55,624 nucleotides of DNA from Bacteroides caecigallinarum (GTDB lineage: Bacteria; Bacteroidota; Bacteroidia; Bacteroidales; Bacteroidaceae), in the NCBI RefSeq assembly GCF_016901995.1, contig NZ_JACJLE010000023.1, positions 1-55,624 of the forward strand, in the 5' to 3' direction. This document shows, in pieces, positions 55,515 through 55,624 of this stretch (position 1 is its first letter; each line of letters opens with the position of its first letter). The translations under genes and the position numbers were made by a program. Below the pieces are notes generated by a model. It ran no database searches. It was not told the DNA's origin and saw nothing but the letters and a program-made list of their open reading frames with translations.

Positions 55515-55624
55515 AAATTGCAAAAAGATACAAAAAACTGGTGGCAGAAAAACTACCCGTTAAGGCGCTATATATATATGGCTCGTACAGTAAAGGTACA
55601 TATAACGAAAATAGTGACATTGAT
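55493..55624 (+). CDS. Minimal nucleotidyltransferase, cut by the window end
   Basis: The first 44 residues of a minimal nucleotidyltransferase (MNT, polymerase-beta fold) are present. The motif GSYSKGTYNENSDID, equal to the family's GSxxxG...SDxD, is fully visible and supplies the first metal-binding acidic residues. It overlaps the HEPN gene by 22 bp, so the two are translationally coupled. In characterised modules the MNT protein neutralises the HEPN partner by AMPylation or binding. The stop lies beyond the window. Confidence 0.85.
   Translation, partial: MDKEQAIEIAKRYKKLVAEKLPVKALYIYGSYSKGTYNENSDID

Overview
The window comes from a gut-type Bacteroidales genome, most likely Bacteroides or Phocaeicola. 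The signs are a SusC/SusD pair followed by carbohydrate-active enzymes, lipoprotein fimbrillins of the type V pilus kind, a frdCAB fumarate reductase operon, a parE-coaD-S41 protease run, and several promoters of the Bacteroides form (TTTG, about 20 bp, TAnnTTTG). No tRNA, rRNA, CRISPR array or intact insertion sequence was seen. LAYOUT. (1) 11-19081, AT-rich, all on the + strand: an ECF sigma factor, SusC, SusD, an alginate-lyase-family lyase, GH97, an SGNH esterase, a heparinase-like lyase, GH92 alpha-mannosidase, GH88 unsaturated glucuronyl hydrolase and GH38 alpha-mannosidase, closed by a hairpin at 19109-19142. (2) 19466-32017, mostly visibly less AT-rich: a second heparinase-like lyase broken by one frameshift, a GH127/GH146-type protein, an alpha/beta-hydrolase esterase, an antiparallel DUF4143 ATPase, a second GH97, a GH43 and a second GH88. 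Three genes here share an upstream sequence element. Together (1) and (2) read as a polysaccharide utilisation locus: lyases would make unsaturated uronate ends, GH88 would remove them, GH92/GH38 would release mannose, and GH43, GH127/146, GH97 and the esterases would strip side groups. The best-fitting substrate class is a 4-linked-glucuronate/mannose polymer with pentose decorations. That is inference. (3) 32032-43716, core genome: a PIF1-like helicase with an HRDC domain, a GNAT-like protein, ParE, CoaD, an S41 protease and FrdC-FrdA-FrdB. Four copies of a hairpin-forming intergenic repeat built on 8-nt units lie between 30.68 and 40.84 kb, and a 4 x 22 bp tandem repeat precedes the protease gene. 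(4) 43831-54236, a fimbrial locus: a strong promoter and terminator enclosing a possible RNA of about 65 nt, a G11 homopolymer, a TPR/membrane/AraC-type regulator, DUF3575 and DUF5119 proteins, three fimbrillin-like lipoproteins and a large tip-like protein, closed by a hairpin at 54201-54236. Composition turns AT-rich at the 4-bp overlap between the DUF3575 and DUF5119 genes. (5) 54249-55624, defence and toxin-antitoxin debris: a frameshifted, truncated nuclease/SIR2 remnant, an internally deleted Rpn-family nuclease remnant, and a HEPN/MNT pair whose second gene runs off the window.
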